From Isoetes taiwanensis (taxonomy: Eukaryota > Streptophyta > Lycopodiopsida > Isoetales > Isoetaceae): a stretch of 64,000 nucleotides of DNA. Made by a program: the position numbers and the translations under genes. Where the stretch lies: positions 310,001-374,000 of the forward strand of contig JAJEKV010000241.1 in NCBI GenBank assembly GCA_021234155.1. The letters are read 5' to 3'. The notes below the pieces were generated by a model. The model saw nothing but the letters and a program-made list of their open reading frames with translations. It was not told where the DNA came from and did not search any database. Shown here in pieces: positions 62,016-64,000 of the stretch. Position 1 is the first letter of the stretch; each line of letters opens with the position of its first letter.

Positions 62016-62498
62016 TGGTTATGAATTTGCACTTGTATATGTGATACGCACATTCCGAGATGTAATATGCACATCTATAGCAGTGAACTTATAGGTTTGT
62101 TCTATAATCATCCGGCAAAGTGTTCTTTCTAAGCAAGGGTTTGCTTGAATGGCCCAATTTCTCCGAGGGAGAAAAGGTTTTATGACATTCTTAATGAGCG
62201 CGTTGTGAAAGATTATCCTCAGTGATTGATCAGAGATCAATCAGACGTCTTTGGAGTAGCTTCAAAGAGTTCGTGATAGTTCTGGAGCTTTTCCCATTGA
62301 TTGTGAGTTTACCCTAATGTTGAGCAATACTGCTACTGCAATATTGGTTCTTGTGATAAGAACTATTGAAGCTGGCCTTCAAACTAATCACGAGGGTTAG
62401 TGCGATTGTGCGTGGGGGAGTTTCGGGAACTCAAGGCTGTGGGGAGCTCTGGGAGTTCTAGGAATCACAAGCGATCCTACTTTTTGTAGGCTGTAACA
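62016..62498 (+). mobile_element. Old LTR element, 3' LTR
   Basis: The right part (62214-62498) matches 43890-44386 without the hAT-like insert. The left part (62016-62213) has no match upstream of 43890. Ends CTGTAACA. Confidence 0.65.
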
Positions 62499-62501
62499 CA
62501 A

Positions 62502-63061
62502 TGTCTTTCACATGCTCCAATTTTCAGGACTCATACTTCAATTACTCTCTTGCCAAAATTCTTTTCAGAATTGCACCTGTCCATCATGTTCTTCTTTGCC
62601 ATGAGAACAGACTTGTTGATTTTTGGGGTTCTTGGCATACACCTTGCAGCAGCAGCCATGACTGCCGGCCGCTACAAGGCTGCCACAAATGCTCATGAAT
62701 CAACAGAAGAAGGTGGGAAGAGACTCCAAGAACAAGAACAAAGCAAAGAATGAACAAAACATAATCATATTGATGCTCCAAAAGGAGGTGCTCCAAAACG
62801 TGAGCAAAAGCCTAAACAAATGAGAGGAAATGCTCTCTCTAAATAGTAGAGCAAAATCCTAACCCTAACTGACATCTCACCTACCACAGATCCAGGCTAA
62901 ATCTGGGCCATAGATCGTGGGGTCCAATATGATAAATACATGTGGCCTATGCCACCTACCACAAATCTAGGCTAAATATGGGCCATAGATCCAGTGGTCC
63001 AATATGATAAATACATGTGGCCTATGCCACTCATACATATGTTTAGCCCAAAGGGCTAACA
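62502..63061 (-). mobile_element. Putative LTR of another minus-strand element
   Basis: On the minus strand it starts TGTTAGCCCTTTGGGCT at 63061, next to a G-rich polypurine tract (complement 63062-63072). The far border near 62502 is a guess. A small frame with a hydrophobic stretch (TDLLIFGVLGIHLAAAAMTA, 62550-62753) is probably chance. Confidence 0.5.
62878..63027. repeat. 75-bp tandem duplication inside the putative LTR
   Basis: cacctaccaca...gtggcctatgc occurs at 62878-62952 and 62953-63027 with a few changes. Both hold gggccatagat and atgataaatacatgtggcc. Confidence 0.9.
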
Positions 63062-63389
63062 CTCCCCCCCACCAAACCAAACTATGTAGAACCTTTATAA
63101 TATCAGGTTAAGCATTTACAACAGAGTGTCCAAAGTGTGGGGAAGCGACGATAATGTCGCCGAGAAGTCTTGACCAAAGAATGTCAATGTCGATGAAGTA
63201 CGAAAATTATGAGAGGTTGAGAAGGCTGTCACCACTTCTCTTGAGCTTGCCACGAGCTCCTTTAAAACCATAGAAGTCAAATCTAATGTTGAAAAGGTTG
63301 TGACCACTTCTCATAGAGCTTGCCACTAGCTCTGAATACATGCACCAATCAAAGTGTCTTGTAAGGAGTTGAACGGAAATTTCGAAACA

Positions 63390-63645
63390 AAAATTGTTGA
63401 AGGGACAGAAGGTCCTAAGTCATCTTCACGCCATTTTTGAACTTCAAAAGTTGAAACAAGGAGTTGAACTTGAAAGAGTTGAAACATAAGTGATTGAAGG
63501 GGCAGAAGGCCCTAAGTCATCTTCACGCCATTTGTTGAACTTGAAAGAGTTTGAGCAGATAGTTGAACTTGGAGGAGTTGAAATTGAAGGGGGGAAGGCC
63601 CTAAGTCATCTTCACGCCATTTGTTGAACTTGAAAGAGGCTCAAC
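63390..63645. repeat. Three tandem ~90-bp repeats in the adjoining internal region
   Basis: Each unit holds ctaagtcatcttcacgccat followed by ttgttgaacttgaaagag (near 63415, 63508, 63601). This would be the 3' untranslated part of the minus-strand element. Confidence 0.85.
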
Positions 63646-64000
63646 CGCCATGTATTAGGGACAGTCGAGATGGATTGAAAAGGTTGTCTCTCGAACGCCC
63701 TGCATTGGGGTCGATGAGGTAAGCTTGATTGTTGACCTAAGATTGCTGAAAAAGGCCTACACATGCCATAGGGTTGTGTGAGCTTTGTTGGTACAAGGGT
63801 GCCAAGAAGATCTCCAAGAATGCGGCAAAAAATACATGCCAGAACTTCTAGAATGACTGTGGTAGTCAGGGTGCACCTCGTTTAAAATATGTAGCATAAA
63901 AATTTCGTAAAAATTGAGGGGCATAAAGTAAATACAGTGTAATACAATAGTATTTTATTGACTACTAGAGGCATTTAGCTGGAGATGCTCACCTTTAATC
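63646..64000. other. No feature recognised to the window end
   Basis: Probably internal sequence of the minus-strand LTR element. No coding motif is seen. Confidence 0.4.

Noticed and set aside
62501-62753. Small membrane protein gene
   Set aside because: The frames overlap a putative LTR and the hydrophobic stretch is short. Nothing supports expression.

Overview
The window is nuclear DNA from a land plant. It carries one intact spliced host gene (an ILR1-like amidohydrolase), one decayed kinase gene, and otherwise transposable elements of plant type: Ty1/copia, Ty3/gypsy with and without a chromodomain, a LINE, hAT-like and Mutator-like miniature elements, tRNA-derived SINE-like pieces and an intron-bearing DDE-like transposase. 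A kinase fused to Sel1 repeats and a transposase family unusual in seed plants make a seed-free plant, perhaps a fern, my best guess. That guess is inference and weak.

Region 1 (1-20,551) is a tandem direct duplication with a period of about 11.26 kb. Each unit holds, left to right, a minus-strand DNA transposon with a DDE-like transposase, a long GA microsatellite, about 2.6 kb of non-coding DNA with a LINE 3' tail, and a plus-strand Ty3/gypsy element with a 335-bp LTR. The first unit stops abruptly after the reverse transcriptase at 9292. In the second unit the gypsy element continues through RNase H and integrase to a 3' LTR at 22,752-23,058 whose last 28 bp are missing. The two units differ mostly by small changes at CAG/CTG sites, which suggests base-calling errors at methylated CHG sites and means many of the frameshifts may not be real.

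Region 2 (23,059-35,784) holds a 550-bp long-inverted-repeat element, a minus-strand kinase-Sel1 pseudogene with in-frame stops, several frame breaks and a 31-bp tandem duplication, a possible 4-kb composite element with G-rich repeats and a LINE fragment, a 179-bp Mutator-like miniature element with a perfect 9-bp target duplication, and a cluster of short palindromes.

Region 3 (35,785-43,889) holds the five-exon ILR1-like gene on the minus strand. It then has mostly non-coding DNA with a 32-bp-arm hairpin, SINE-like pol III boxes and a minisatellite of about 145 bp per unit.

Region 4 (43,890-62,498) is a stack of nested insertions whose boundaries can be read from target-site duplications. 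An old LTR element contains a poly(A)-tailed retroposon (11-bp duplication). That retroposon contains an intact Ty1/copia element (5-bp ACATC). The copia 5' LTR contains a 9-kb minus-strand chromodomain Ty3/gypsy element (5-bp GAAAC). The old 5' LTR also carries a 216-bp hAT-like element (8-bp ATCAGACC), absent from the matching 3' LTR. One gypsy LTR contains an organelle-type large-subunit rRNA fragment. Region 5 (62,499-64,000) looks like the LTR and 3' end of another minus-strand LTR element.
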